Shown here: positions 34,863-47,247 of the stretch, piece after piece
Numbering within the stretch: the stretch's first letter is position 1
Layout: every line of letters begins with the position of its first letter
Source: Prionace glauca
Taxonomy: Eukaryota; Chordata; Chondrichthyes; Carcharhiniformes; Carcharhinidae
DNA: 64,000 nucleotides
NCBI GenBank assembly: GCA_037974335.1
Contig: CM075760.1
Location: 57,627,812-57,691,811, forward strand
Reading direction: 5' to 3'
The notes under the pieces: generated by a model
Databases searched by the model: none
What the model saw: the letters and a program-made list of their open reading frames with translations, nothing else
What the model was told of the DNA's origin: nothing
Translations under genes and position numbers: made by a program

Positions 34863-37400
34863 GAACATAGAACATAGAACATTACAGCACAAACAGGCCC
34901 TTCGGCCCTCGAGTTGCGCCGATCACATCAACTCCACCAATCTGTAGACTTATCTACAACCCCCAATCCCATTAAATCCCATATACTCATCCAGAAGTCT
35001 TTTAAAAGACCCCAGCGAGTTCGCCTCCACCACCGATGACGGCAGCCGATTCCATTCACTCACCACCCTCTGAGTGAAAAACTTACCCCTAACATCACCT
35101 CTGTACTCCCCCCCCCCCCCCCCCGCACCTTAAATCTGTGTCCACTCGTAGCGACCATTTCAACCCGGGGAAATAGCCTCTGAGAGTCCACCCTATCTAT
35201 TCCTCTCAACATTTTATAAACCTCTATCAGGTCGCCTCTCAACCTTCGCCTCTCTAGGGAAAAGAGTCCCAGCTCCCTCAACCTATCTTCATAAGGCATG
35301 CCTCCCAGTCCAGGCAACATCCTTGTAAATCTCCTCTGCACCCTTTCAATAGCTTCTACGTCTTTCCTATAGTGAGGCGACCAGAACTGCGCACAGTACT
35401 CCAAATGAGGCCTGACAAGGGTCCTGTAAAGTTGTAGCATTACCTCCCGACTCCTAAACTCAATCCCTCGATTAATGAAGGCCAGTACACCATACGCCTT
35501 CTTGACCACCTCCTCCACCTGCGAGGCCGATTGAGGAGTCCTGTGGACCCGGACCCCGAGATCCTTCTGCTCTTCAACGCTACTAAGACTCCTGCCCTTG
35601 ATAGTGTACTCGTTCATTCCGTTGGTTCTGCCGAAATGGACGACTACACATTTATCCGCGTTGAAGTCCATCTGCCACTTCTCCGCCCATTCCTGCATCC
35701 TATCTATGTCCTGCTGCAACTTTTGACATCCTTCCAGACCATCCACAACACCACCGACCTTTGTGTCATCAGCGAACTTGCTAACCAATCCCTCCACTTC
35801 CTCATCCAGGTCAGTTATGAAAATGACAAACAGCAAGGGTCCCAGAACAGATCCCTGGGGCACCCCACTGGTGACTGACCTCCATTCCGAAAAAGACCTA
35901 TCCACAACCACTCTCTGCCTTCTGCAGGCAAGCCAGTTCTGGATCCACAAGGCCAAAGGCCCTTGGATCCCATGCCCTCTCACCTTCTCAAAAAGTCTTG
36001 CATGGGGGACCTTAGCAAACGCCTTGCTGAAGTCCATGTACACTACGTCCACGGCACTTCCTTCGTCAATGTGTTCAGTCACATTATCGAAGAATTCAAC
36101 TAGGCTCGTAAGGCACGACCTGCCCTTGACAAATCCATGTTGACTATTCCTGATCATGTCAAACCTCTCCAAATGCTCGTAAATCTTGTCCCTCAGAAGC
36201 CTCTCCATCAGCTTACCAACCACTGAGGTCAGACTCACCGGACGGTAATTTCCCGGGCTATCTCTGTTCCCTTTCTTGAAAATAGGGACTACATCCGCAA
36301 TCCTCCAATCTTCTGGAACCTCTCTCGTCTCCATTGACGACGCAAAGATCATCGCCAGGGGCTCTGCAATCACTTCCCTCGCCTCCCACAGTATCCTGGG
36401 GTACATCCCATCTGGTCCCGGCGACTTATCTATTTTGATAGAATTCAAAAGTTCTAACACATCCTCCTCCTTAATGTCCACGTACTCAATCTTTTCCATC
36501 TGCTGCAAGTCCATAGCAAGATCTCCCAGATCAGCTTCCACTGTGAATACTGAGGCAAAGTCCTCATTAAGCACCTCCGCCATTTCTTCTGGTTCCATAC
36601 AGACCTTTCCCCCTTCACCTTTTATAGGTCCTATCCTTTCCCTTCTCATCCTTTTACCTTTCACATATTTATAGAAGGCCTTGGGATTTTCCTTAATCTT
36701 ACCCGCCAAGGTCTTCTCATGACCCCTTCTGGCTCTCCTAATTTCCCTTTTAACCTCCTTTCTACAGTCCTTATACTCTTCAAGATCCTTAACCTCTCCT
36801 CGTTCCCTGAACCTTTTGTACACCTTCCTTTTCCTCCTGACTAGGTTCAACACAGCCTTCGTGCACCACGGTTCCCGCGACCTACCAAAACCCCCTTGTC
36901 TCATCGGAACATTGTCATGCAGAGCGCCAGACAAACATTCCTTGAATATCCGCCACCTTCCTTCGGTACTTTTCCCTAAGAATGCCTCCTTCCAGTTTAT
37001 TTGTCCAAGTAACTTCCTGACTTCTTCGTATCTCCCCTTACTCCAGACAAACACCTTCCTAGCCTGTCTGATCCTATCTCGTTCCAATGCAATTGTGAAG
37101 GAGATAGAATTATGGTCACCATTCCCAAGATGCTCTCCTACCGAGAGATCCATCACCTGCCCTGGTTCATTCGCCAGTACCAGGTCAAGTACAGCCTCTC
37201 CCCTCGTAGGCTTGTCCACATACTGTGTCAGGAAACCTTCCTGAACACACCTAACAAACTCCTCTCCAGCCGAACCCCTTACTCTAGGGATATTCCAGTC
37301 GATGTTTGGGAAATTGAAGTCTCCCATCACGACAACTCTGTTTTTAATACATTTCTCCAGAATCTGGTTCCCTATCTGCACTTCAACTTCCCTGTCACTA
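34863..37400 (-). mobile_element. CR1-B LINE, long copy with open ORF2
   Basis: The longest element here. A frame of 773 codons (from about 37381; the frame stays open further upstream) spans the C-terminal endonuclease (VVVMGDFNFPNIDW; GDHNSISF with the Asp-His pair) and the whole reverse transcriptase ([55 protein letters not shown]). One residue is odd: motif A reads MDFSKAFAKV where sister copies have DFSKAFDKV. The frame is lost near the C-terminus at a C-run (about 35110). It ends in a TTCTATG repeat. It is 5'-truncated in the endonuclease domain. Of recent origin, but probably not able to move. Confidence 0.93.
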
Positions 37401-37477
37401 TTTTTCCCGAGTGGTTTTTCAGCTCCAAGTTGGGTACCACAGGGTCTGAATTTATTTTATTTATTTATTCGTCACAA
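37400..37477 (+). repeat. 78-bp direct repeat, left copy
   Basis: Near-identical to 38326-38403, a junction of old LINE RT sequence with a SINE start. It lies exactly at the 5' edge of the CR1-B copy. Confidence 0.8.
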
Positions 37478-38370
37478 TAACTTCAGTGCAATGCGAATGG
37501 AAGCTTTATCTGTGACTTTTTAAAAAATAAACTAATTGTGAAAGCATCTATGAACATCTGAACGGACAAAGTTTAATGAAGACAAATGTACGTAACTTGC
37601 GTTCAGAAACCAGAGAAATTATAGTGGGGAAGGAAGAAATGTTGGTGAAATAGACAACAAAGTTTGACTCCATCTTCACAAAAGAGGTCACAATTATCCT
37701 TCCAAAAGTGTTATGGAACCAAGGGGATAGTTGGATGACGGCATTGAAGAATACTAGTATTAGTATGAAAATCATATTGGGGGAATTAATACGGTTAAAA
37801 GCTGAGAAATCACCAGGGCCTGATAATCTACATCCCAAAATATGAGGGTAAATGGCCCCGGGGAATATTGGATGCATTGGTGGTCATCTTCTAAAATTCG
37901 ATACACTCTTGAGCAGTTCCTACAGATTGTAACTCCAATGTACACAATGGAAGGGAGAGTGACGATGATGAATTACAGCCTGATTTTTGTATCAGTGAAG
38001 ATGTCAGAGACTGTTATCAAAGATATGATAGCAACATATTTGAAAGGCATCAACGGAGTTGGATTAAGACAGGATGATCTTAAGAAAGCCATGCTATTCT
38101 TAACAAACCCACTTGCATTTTTTACTTAATATAAATAATAGAATAGGCAAGGGGGAGGGGGTGGACCACAGTACGTGGTGTATTTTCACTTTCAGAAGAC
38201 ATTTGGGAAGGTTTATCATAATATATTAGAAGACCAAATTGAAGCACGTGGGATCGGGAGTAACGTATAGGCATAGGTATATAAATTGTTGACAGATAAG
38301 AAGATGAGAGTGGAAATAGATAGGGATTTTTCCCGAGTGGTTTTTCAGCTCCAAGTGGGGTACCATAGGG

Positions 38371-38660
38371 TCTGAATTTATTTTATTTATTTATTCGTCA
38401 CAAGTACACTACAGTAACACTGCAATGAGGTTACAATGAAAATTCCTGAGACACCACACTCCAGCTCACTGTCGGGTACACACACCTGAGGGAGAATTTA
38501 TGCCAATGCACCTAAGTAGAACGACTGTGGGGCTGTGGGAGGAAACCTGAACACCTGGATGAAACCCACATAGACACGGAGAAAACGTGCAGACACCGTA
38601 CAGCAATGACCCAAACCGGGGTATGAACCGAAGTCCCTGGCGCTGTGGCCAGTGGGATCT
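38371..38660 (-). mobile_element. SINE with AT-rich tail, nested in old LINE
   Basis: Body GAGGAAACCTGAACACC, tRNA-like end near GGTATGAACCGAAGTCCC, and a tail of TTTATTTTATTTATTT on the plus strand. The tail differs from the TTCTATG type, so this is a different SINE subfamily. Confidence 0.7.
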
Positions 38661-39138
38661 AGATGAAGGAATCCATTGTACCATATCCAAAATGGCTGGC
38701 GATACAAAGTTTGACAAATTTGTCAACTGTGAGAAGGGTCCGGAGGGTAGCGCGAGGGACTGGGGGTTGTGGGGGGGGGGGGGGGTGCTCATGGAGGGGG
38801 TGCTTCAATGTGATCTGGATAATTTGAGTGAACACGTAACAGATGCCTTACAACGGGATAAATGTACAGTTATATACTGGTGTGTGAAGCCGAAAGCAAC
38901 ATATATTAGGAAGTGTGATGTAAGCATGGACCTGGGTGTCCTTTTGCACCACTCAATGAAATTTTAGAGCGATTAGGAAGGCTTTTGTTGCAAGAAGACA
39001 TGGGTTCTGAATTAGGGAAGTCTTACTACAGTTATCCCGGGCCTAGAAAGAGTGCAAAAGGGACTTAATGGTTTGATTTATAAGGAGAGGTTGGATATAC
39101 TGATTTTTTTATCCTCTGGAGCGTAGAAGGCTGAGGGG

Positions 39139-39690
39139 TGATAGAACATAGAACATTACAGCACAAACAGGCCCTTCGGCCCTCGAGTTGCGCCGATAGC
39201 ATCAACCCCACCAATCTATCGACCTATTTATAACCCCAATCCCATTAAACCCCATATACTCATCCAGAAGTCTTTTAAAAGACCCCAGCGAGTTCGCCTC
39301 CACCACCGACGACGGCAGCCGATTCCAATCACTCACCACCCTCTGAGTGAAAAACTTACCCCTAACATCACCTCTGTACTTCCCTCCCCGTACCTTAAAT
39401 CTGTGTCCTCTCGTAGCGACCATTTCAACCCGGGGAAATAGCCTCTGAGAGTCCACCCTATCTATTCCTCTCAACATTTTATAAACTTCTATCAGGTCGC
39501 CTCTCAACCTTCGCCTCTCCAGGGAAAAGAGTCCCAGCTCCCTCAACCTATCTTCATAAGGCATGCCTCCCAGTCCAGGCAACATCCTTGTAAATCTCCT
39601 CTGCACTCTTTCAATAGCTTCTACGTCTTTCCTATAGTGAGGCGACCAGAACTGCGCACAGTACTCCAAATGAGGCCTGACGAGGGTCCT
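39139..39690 (-). mobile_element. CR1-B LINE 3' fragment, nested
   Basis: Very similar to the 3' ends of the copies at 34863 and 42308; open frame with RTLVRPHLEYCAQFWSPHY and RGKFFTQRVVSDWNRLPS. It interrupts the old LINE at codons equivalent to RGDLI. It ends in TTCTATG repeat. Confidence 0.92.
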
Positions 39691-40039
39691 GATCTTATAG
39701 ACTTCTATAAAATGATGAGGGACACAGATCAGCAAGATAGTCAATATCTTGTCCCAAAGATAGGGGAGTCTAAAATTAGAGGGAACAGGTTTAAAGTGAG
39801 AGGGGAGAGATACAAAAGCGTCCAGAGGGCCATTTGTTTCCACAGAGAGGTTGGTGAGTGTCGAAAGCAAGCTGCCAGAGGTAGTAGTCGACGTTGTTAC
39901 AATTTTGTCTTTTAAGAAGCATTTAGCCAGTTACATGGGTAAGATGGGTATAGAAGGATATGGCAATAGGGATTAAGTTTGGTGTTAAAAAAGGACGCCA
40001 TCAGCAAGTTGGTCCGAAAGACCAGTTTCCATGCTGTAA

Positions 40040-40318
40040 ACTTTTGTGACAGAGATGATTGACTTTTAACAGCCACAACCATCTTACTCTGTTCTCGGTA
40101 TGACTGCGGCCAGTGAAATATTTTCCCCCGGATCCCCATTGATTGAAGCTTTGCTCAGGGTCCTTGCTGTGACAGTCGGTCAAGTGCTGCACTGATGTCG
40201 AGGGCAGGCTCTCTCACCTCACCATATTAAATCAGCTAGTTCCACGATATTTGGAGGAAGTTTAAATGATTTCTGGAAATGAGTGTTCCTGGTGTGACGC
40301 AAACAGAGCATCACTGAG
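40040..40318 (-). mobile_element. Decayed LINE RT fragment, unassigned family
   Basis: Matches 53260-53340 (GAGATGATTGAC and CACAACCATCTT blocks). Both belong to an old non-LTR RT read on the minus strand, distinct from the CR1 copies. Confidence 0.5.
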
Positions 40319-40395
40319 CAAATTATTATTATTCCGATTATTATTATTACCATTGTTATTATTATTATTCCCATTATTATTATTGCTTATTCAAT
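40319..40395. repeat. (ATT)n microsatellite
   Basis: Imperfect ATT repeat. Confidence 0.9.
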
Positions 40396-41339
40396 AATCC
40401 TTGATTCTTTCTACTATGATGACCGAGTTCCGCTCATTGGGCGGAAGTTGGTACATTTGAATTTGTCCTGCCTTTTGCGATCAGACATGTCTACCAAAAT
40501 TCCACAATGTTGTGTCTTTGATAGTGTCAGAGCTGTACTTGAATAGATTGGCTGGGGCACAGCTAGTCCCAGAGCAAAAATCGTTATTATTGTTGCTGAA
40601 GTATTGTCAGGACGAATATTTTTTACAGTGTCCAATGCTTTTAACATGGGGTTAGGTCACATATCATTCATGATCATATTGCATGACCGAGCGGGCTCCA
40701 TGAGATGAATGACCAACTCTTGTCCCTATCTTCCTATGTTATCATGTAAAATGAGTTGAACTACTCGGAGACTGGCATCTGTGATGCTGGGGACCTGAGG
40801 AGGAGGCCGAGATGGAACATCCTCTTTGCACTTCTGACTGAAGATATTAGCAATTGTTTCAATCTTGATTTCTTTTCCTTCTTGCTGAGCTCCCCCATCT
40901 AAAAAATTGGGATTTTATTTGAGACTTCTGCTGTGTTTATATTCCACATATATACACATGGAGGCCAATTCAAAATGGACGGACACAGAGTCCAGTGTAG
41001 TGTTTATTGAAGCAGTGCCTGAATCATCTAAAGTAACTGATCAAGATTGCAGTTCCATCTGCTGGCAAAACTCTGCAATTACAGTTAACTGTGACAATAT
41101 CATTATCAGGTATGATCAATGATACTAATGTATCAAGAATTCATACCCATAGATGTAATACCACATCCCCTTCTGTGGAAGGTGCCAAAATTAAAGGTGC
41201 AAAGAATTGTATATGTACGCTATAGAATAATGTGGGTTAGGTGGTGTCCCATGGGAATCTATCTAGGGGCCTCAATTATTTACAATATTCATCAGCGACT
41301 TAAATAGTTACAAAAATAGTCAAATGTCCAACTGATATT
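40396..41339. other. No gene recognised
   Basis: Short ORFs only. Possible LINE-derived pieces around 41230-41330, too decayed to name. Confidence 0.4.
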
Positions 41340-42090
41340 GATTAAGATTTTTTTTAGAAAGTACAAAGTTAAATTCAGTTGATGCCCAGCGAGATTTGGA
41401 ATTCAGGTGCAGAGCTTCTTAAAATGCCACGAACTGATGCAGAAAAAAGTCACGAAGGCCAAAGGAATGCTGGTCTTCATATCTAAAGGGTAGGAGTACA
41501 GGGATGCAGGTGTTGTGCTGCAATTGTGCAAAATCTTTGTTAGACCCCAATGACAGACCTCTGAGCAGGTATGGGCAACAAACTTTCGAAGCGTGTTCAC
41601 CCTGGTAGGAGTTCAACGCAGGTTTACAAGAATTATATCTGATTTTAAGGGGTTAGGTTGTGAGGAGAATTTCGACAAGAGATTTTCGCTCGAATTCAGA
41701 AGTTTGAAGGGTGCGCTCACAGAAATCAACAAAATATTTATAGGGAAGGACAGAGTTGAGAAGGATAAAATGATTCCACCAGTTGAAGGCTCGAGAATGA
41801 AGGACCATATTTTTTTTAAAAAGGCCAAGCCATGCAGGAGAGTTGATACAAAGCATTTCTACACACAGAGAGTGGCGAAGTTTGGAACTCTCTTCCTCAA
41901 ACGCCGGTGGGTGCTGGTTCAATTGTTAAATTGAAGTCTAAGGTTTTTTTTTAATTGAGCAAGGGTATCAAGGGATATGGGTCGTGGGCAGGTACATGGA
42001 AGGTGGTTACAGATCAGCCAAGATCTTAAAGAATGGCGGGGCGAGTCTGTGGAGTTGAATGGCCCATTCCTGTTCCTATATTGCCAAGTC
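41340..42090 (+). mobile_element. Old CR1 LINE 3' end
   Basis: Degenerate frame with VQRRFTRIISDFKGLGCEEN, FRSLKGALTEINKIF and FYTQRVAKFGTL; tail ATGGCGGGGCGAGTC and CCTGTTCCTAT. Confidence 0.75.
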
Positions 42091-42307
42091 AGACTCAGAG
42101 CAAAATACCTCAATTCATGTTAATGTATTTCTGTTGATCCTGGTTAGAAGGAAGAATGTTGTCGAAGGCTCTGTTGGAGACCATGGCACCTTTAAAGTCC
42201 AGCTCGGCAATCATGGCATTGGGGAACGTTTATTTTTTCATCATTCCACCTGAAAGATAGTTGGGGTCATTATCTCTGAAGCCTCCCAGGAAGGCAAGGT
42301 GGAGTCT

Positions 42308-44018
42308 TAACATAGAACATAGAACATTACAGCACAAACAGGCCCTTCGGCCCTCGAGTTGCGCCGATCACATCAACCCCACCAATCTATAGACCTATCT
42401 ATAACCCCCAATCCCATTAAACCCCATATACTCATCCAGAAGTCTTTTAAAAGACCCCAGCGAGTTCGCCTCCACCACCGATGACGGCAGCCGATTCCAT
42501 TCACTCACCACCCTCTGAGTGAAAAACTTACCCCTAACATCACCTCTGTACTTCCCTCCCCGCACCTTAAATCTGTGTCCTCTCGTAGCGACCATTTCAA
42601 CCCGGGGAAATAGCCTCTGAGAGTCCACCCTATCTATTCCTCTCAACATTTTATAAACTTCTATCAGGTCGCCTCTCAACCTTCGCCTCTCTAGGGAAAA
42701 GAGTCCCAGCTCCCTCAACCTATCTTCATAAGGCATGCCTCCCAGTCCAGGCAACATCCTTGTAAATCTACTCTGCACCCTTTCAATAGCTTCTACGTCT
42801 TTCCTATAGTGAGGCGACCAGAACTGCGCACAGTACTCCAAATGAGGTCTGACAAGGGTCCTGTAAAGTTGCAGCATTACCTCCCGACTCCTACACTCAA
42901 TCCCTCGATTAATGAAGGCCAGTACACCATACGCCTTCTTGACCACCTCCTCTACCTGCGAGGCCGATTTAAGAGTCCTGTGGACCCGGACCCCGAGATC
43001 CTTCTGCTCTTCAACGCTACTAAGACTCCTGCCCTTGATAGTGTACTCGTTCATCCCGTTGGTTCTGCCGAAATGGACGACTACACATTTATCCGCGTTG
43101 AAGTCCATCTGCCACTTCTCCGCCCATTCCTGCATCCTATCTATGTCCTGCTGCAACTTTTGACATCCTTCCAGACCATCCACAACACCTTCGTGTCATC
43201 AGCGAACTTGCTAACCCATCCCTCCACTTCCTCATCCAGGTCATTTATGAAAATGACAAACAGCAAGGGTCCCAGAACAGATCCCTGGGGCATCCCACTG
43301 GTGACTGACCTCCATTCCGAAAATGACCCATCCACAACCACTCTCTGCCTTCTGCAGGCAAGCCAGTTGTGGATCCACAAGGCCAAAGGCCCTTGGATCC
43401 CATGCCCTCTCACCTTTTCAAGACGTCTTGCATGGAGGACCTTATCAAACGCCTTGCTGAAGTCCATGTACACTACATCCACGGCACTTCCTTCGTCAAT
43501 GTGTTCAGTCACATTATCGAAGAACTCAACTAGGCTCATAAGGCACGACCTTCCCTTGACAAATCCATGCTGACTATTCCTGATCATGTCAAACCTCTCC
43601 AAATGCTCGTAAATCTTGTCCCTTAGAAGCCTCTCCATCAGCTTACCAACCACTGAGGTCAGACTCACCGGACGGTAATTTCCCGGGCTATCTCTGTTCC
43701 CTTTCTTGAAAATAGGGACTACATCCGCAATCCTCCAATCTTCCGGAACCTCTCCCGTCTCCATTGACGACGCAAACATCATCGCCAGGGGCTCTGCAAT
43801 CACTTCCCTCGCCTCCCACAGTATCCTGGGGTACATCCCATCTGGTCCCGGCGACTTGTCTATTTTGATAGAATTCAAAAGTTCTAACACATCCTCCTCC
43901 TTAATGTCCACGTACTCAATCTTTTCCATCTGCTGCAAGTCCATAGCAAGATCTCCCAGATCAGCTTCCACTGTGAATACTGAGGCAAAGTACTCATTAA
44001 GCACGTCCGCCATTTCTT
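42308..44018 (-). mobile_element. CR1-B LINE copy, RT and C-terminus
   Basis: Same subfamily as 34863-37400. Two overlapping frames: 44013-43141 ([17 protein letters not shown] through SKFADDTKV) and 43183-42395 ([19 protein letters not shown] to the C-terminus). The frame changes at about 43185, where a short deletion lies just after the FADDT motif. Motif A here reads DFSKAFDKV, and the GVPQG motif reads GMPQG. It is 5'-truncated at a TG-rich tract. Confidence 0.92.
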
Positions 44019-44032
44019 AAGTTGAAGTAAAA

Positions 44033-44100
44033 TGTGTGTATTCACGTCTGTGTGTGTATGTGTTTGTGTGTGTGTGTGTGTCTACGTGCACGTGTATATG
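44033..44100 (+). repeat. (TG)n microsatellite
   Basis: TGTGTGTG run directly beyond the truncated LINE. Confidence 0.85.
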
Positions 44101-45727
44101 AAAAGAAGACAATATGTGAGACAGAGTGAGAACAAGAGGGAATGTGTGGGCGTGTGTTTGGCTGTGTGCTTTGTCTGGAAAATGTCAAGTTGTGCACAAA
44201 TCAATTTCACAATGTTCCAAATATAACAATCAACTCTCATCAACGTCATCATTTTCACTCATTCCAGCTTCGATTTGAAGACCCACCATCGGCAGGATGC
44301 GACTCTAGACCGACAGCAGTATGTGTAACTGGGCAATGCCTTCTGAGATGCCCTGGAATACCACTCTGCTGTGAACAAGTTAAGCACAAGAAACAAATGT
44401 TGGCCTTCCCAGAGATTCCCACATCCAATGGAAGAATAAATGAAATAAAACACAAGCATACATGTTTATGTAGTATAAAATATATCATCTCTCTGAATCA
44501 GCTCTCGCAATCTGCCTGTATTTATTTCTATCCAACTATCACAGTGTTTGGTTGTGTTGGAGAGATCATCATTGTTGCTACCAAGGTGCCGGAGAAGCTG
44601 GAAACTTTATTTTCCTAAGAAATGGGAAACATTGGTATAGATTTACAAATTAAAAGATCAGTAAGTTGCCTGCAGTACTGTTGCTGGGCAGATCTGTTTA
44701 TAAATAGGCCCCATTGACGATGCTAAGAGTTTGAAGTTGGCTTGCAGCCAAGCGCTCAGTACTGAGTAAACAGATCTTTGAGTTACTGAACAAACACCGT
44801 CAGATGTTTCCTGTAAATATTTTCGGGTGTTTGGCAGCAGGTTGGACTGCCGCCAAATACTGCGTCGGACAGATTAACGTGAATCTGTAAGAATAGAATG
44901 GAACTCAGTCAGTAATATAATAATTATTTATTTCCCACAAGAAAGGAACGTTTTAATTTGTATTCTTTCTCAGCAAATATTTTAAATGAACGTACTGTTC
45001 ATTATGTGATTAAACAATATCAGAAACTAGTAAAATGGCCAGGTGTTATTTCATTTTTATAACTTCCAAATAAATACCCTTTCAACAATTAAAGCCACGT
45101 TGTGAGCGACTGCATGATGTGCATGAAAGAGATTTTGATGATCCCAATCCCTCAGTCTAATGAGATCAGTGTAATGGCCCCAAAATGAAAATAATTAAAA
45201 GTAGAAGAAAACCATATAACTGCCTTGAACAGCTCGGATTCTTGGAATATTCTCAGTGCTCTGCCCCTCTCTTACATTTGATTAGATCCATGTTCTGTTG
45301 TGCAGCACAATCTGATTTCAACCATTTACCAGTCCCTCTCGTAGCTGCCAATCTGTGAAGAAATGACCTGTTCATACCCTGGTTCAGTGGAAGATAAAAC
45401 ATTTATTATTGTGATATTGTGCAATATGCCGCAAAATCCTGATATCCTGTTTTCGCACTACCAGTGAATGTTAGACAGCCAGTGGCTGATAAAATGAGCT
45501 GCAATGATCTGGATGCTGACGGGGAACTTTCGTGATCCCTGTGTCCAGTCTGATTCATTAAATTCTCTGTCCGAAGTTGATTTTAATTTCATGTTTCTCT
45601 GTCAACTCAAGGAATCAGAAGTCAACCAGTTTTCTTTCACCGTTAATTTTCACAGGGTTAAATAGCTATTGGGGAAATATAAGGTGTAACATTGCATCAT
45701 ATGAGGATTTTCTTTTTGAATGTATTT

Positions 45728-46042
45728 GTGAGTTGCACGGTGACATCTTTGTTAGCACTTCTGCCTTAAAGCGCCAGGGACACAGTTTCAATTCCAGATT
45801 TTGGTCTATGTGGAATCACTACCTGTGTGGAGTGTCCACATTCTCCTATTGTCTGCCTATTTACTCACACTGTCAAATAATGTGCCGCTTAGGTTGATTG
45901 GCGATGATAAATTGACCCATAATTTCAAAGGAATTAGCCAGGAATATAGTTGTGTGTTCGGGATAGGGCCTGGGTAGAAATAGTAGCGGTGCGGGTCCGA
46001 TAGGCCAAATGGTCTCCTTCTACTCTGTGGAGATTCTATGAA
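45728..46042 (+). mobile_element. Decayed SINE, full length
   Basis: Head GTTGCACGGTGACATCTTTG, body GTCTGCCTATTTACTC, 3' end GGCCAAATGGTCTCCTTCTA. About 20-25 percent diverged by eye from the young copies. Confidence 0.7.
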
Positions 46043-46054
46043 CATGGACACAGC

Positions 46055-46330
46055 TAGATGACCAGAATTTATTGCCTACCTTTTGCCAAGGGCAATGGAG
46101 AGCCAACCACATTTCCGTGGCTCTGGAATTGCAGATAGGCCAAACCAGTTAAGGACGACATATTCCCTTCTCTAACATACATTAGTGAAGCAATTAGGTT
46201 TTTTTTCACACAATCGACAATGACATCATGTTCATAAGTAGATTCTTATTTCCAGATGTTTTTACTAAATTTACATTCTACCCATCTGTTGTTCTGGGAT
46301 TCGAAGCCTGGCCCTGAAAGTATTAGTTCA
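46055..46330. repeat. Dispersed repeat R1
   Basis: GAGAGCCAACCACATTTCCG and GATAGGCCAAACCAG; same family as 11040-11290. Confidence 0.65.
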
Positions 46331-46904
46331 GTTATTGGATGAATTATCATTGAAAATAACAGTTGGCCATTGTTTCTCTTGTTTGTATATCCGGTCTCAA
46401 ATTACAGTGATAGCTATCCATACCTGAAATACAGTCATCCCAGCATTTAGTTACATAAATCGGTAATAATTCCTCTAATGAATTATATTTTTGCTGCAAT
46501 GTGCTAGAAACTCAAAATTATTGCGGATCAGAGTGACGTATTCACCCTGATAAGGTAATGTCATCTTCTTTATGTTTATTCCATTGTGAAGGGGTGCAGA
46601 AATGAAGGGACTTAATTTACAATCAAATTATTTTTTTCTCTCTAATGCAGATGCTCAAATGCAATTTCACCTCTTGGACTAGCAGAGACGCTACAATGGA
46701 TTTCACTGTCACTGCCTCAGTGTTAGTCTGTCTCTTGAATGTTCCGGTGCCAGTAATCAATTAACTGGGAATAATTCTCAGTATTTTTCATATATTTTAT
46801 TTTATTTCATTTGATTTATTATTCTCATATATATTAGTACACAGTGAAAATTATTCATTCTTGCACACTATACAGACGGAGCATACCGTACATAGGGAAG
46901 GACG

Positions 46905-47040
46905 GGGGAGAGGAGAGGGCGGGAAGCTGGAGCTGAGCCACGACAGATCAGCCATGATCTTGTTGAATGGCGGGGCAGGCTCGAAGGGCCAGATGGCCTA
47001 CTCCTGCTCCTATTTCTTATGTTCTTATGTTCTTATATTG
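46905..47040 (+). mobile_element. CR1-A LINE terminal fragment
   Basis: Last codons (GRAGSWS*-like) and complete 3' tail with TTCTTATG repeats. It sits between the decayed leader region and the V pseudogene exon. Confidence 0.88.
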
Positions 47041-47247
47041 CAGTCATAGCTAGGGCCTAGGAAAAAAATCAATTTAATGCGATGTAGGTCCATTCAGTAA
47101 TCTGATTGCAACAGTAAATAAGTTGTTTTTGAATCAGCTTGTACGTGTTCGCAGATTTTGTATCTGCCCCCGATGGCAAAAGATGATTCAATATGTCCGT
47201 GGTGCTTGACGTTTTGTTTTCATAGTTTTTTCTTCATGTTTTAGAAA

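Larger units (their letters stand above)
37540..40050 (+). mobile_element. Old LINE (CR1-like), interrupted twice
   Basis: Decayed RT on the plus strand: a KSPGPDNLHPKI-like piece near 37805, SAF-like motif A near 38195, the GVPQG region near 38355, and SKMAGDTKFD near 38690. C-terminal pieces follow at 39060-39138 and, after an inserted CR1-B fragment, at 39691-40050 (DLIDFYKMMRDTDQQDSQYL). A SINE at 38371-38660 separates two RT motifs. Many stops are present. Confidence 0.75.
44240..47247 (+). repeat. Copy B of the triplicated unit
   Basis: Collinear with 54720-57524: for example 44640-44890 with 55640-55890 (GTACTGTTGCTGGG; AACAGATCTTTGA), 45410-45610 with 56440-56640 (CCAGTGAATGTTAGACAGC), and the pre-V intron 46700-46760 with 57421-57490. 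A SINE, R1 repeat and CR1-A tail have inserted. It leads into the V pseudogene at 47248. Confidence 0.8.

Noticed and set aside
35531-37523. Several long plus-strand open frames
   Set aside because: They are antisense shadows of the CR1-B ORF2 on the minus strand.
42809-44020. Plus-strand frames of 254 and 104 codons
   Set aside because: Antisense shadows of the CR1-B copy at 42308-44018; the same translated strings recur at 35531-36674.
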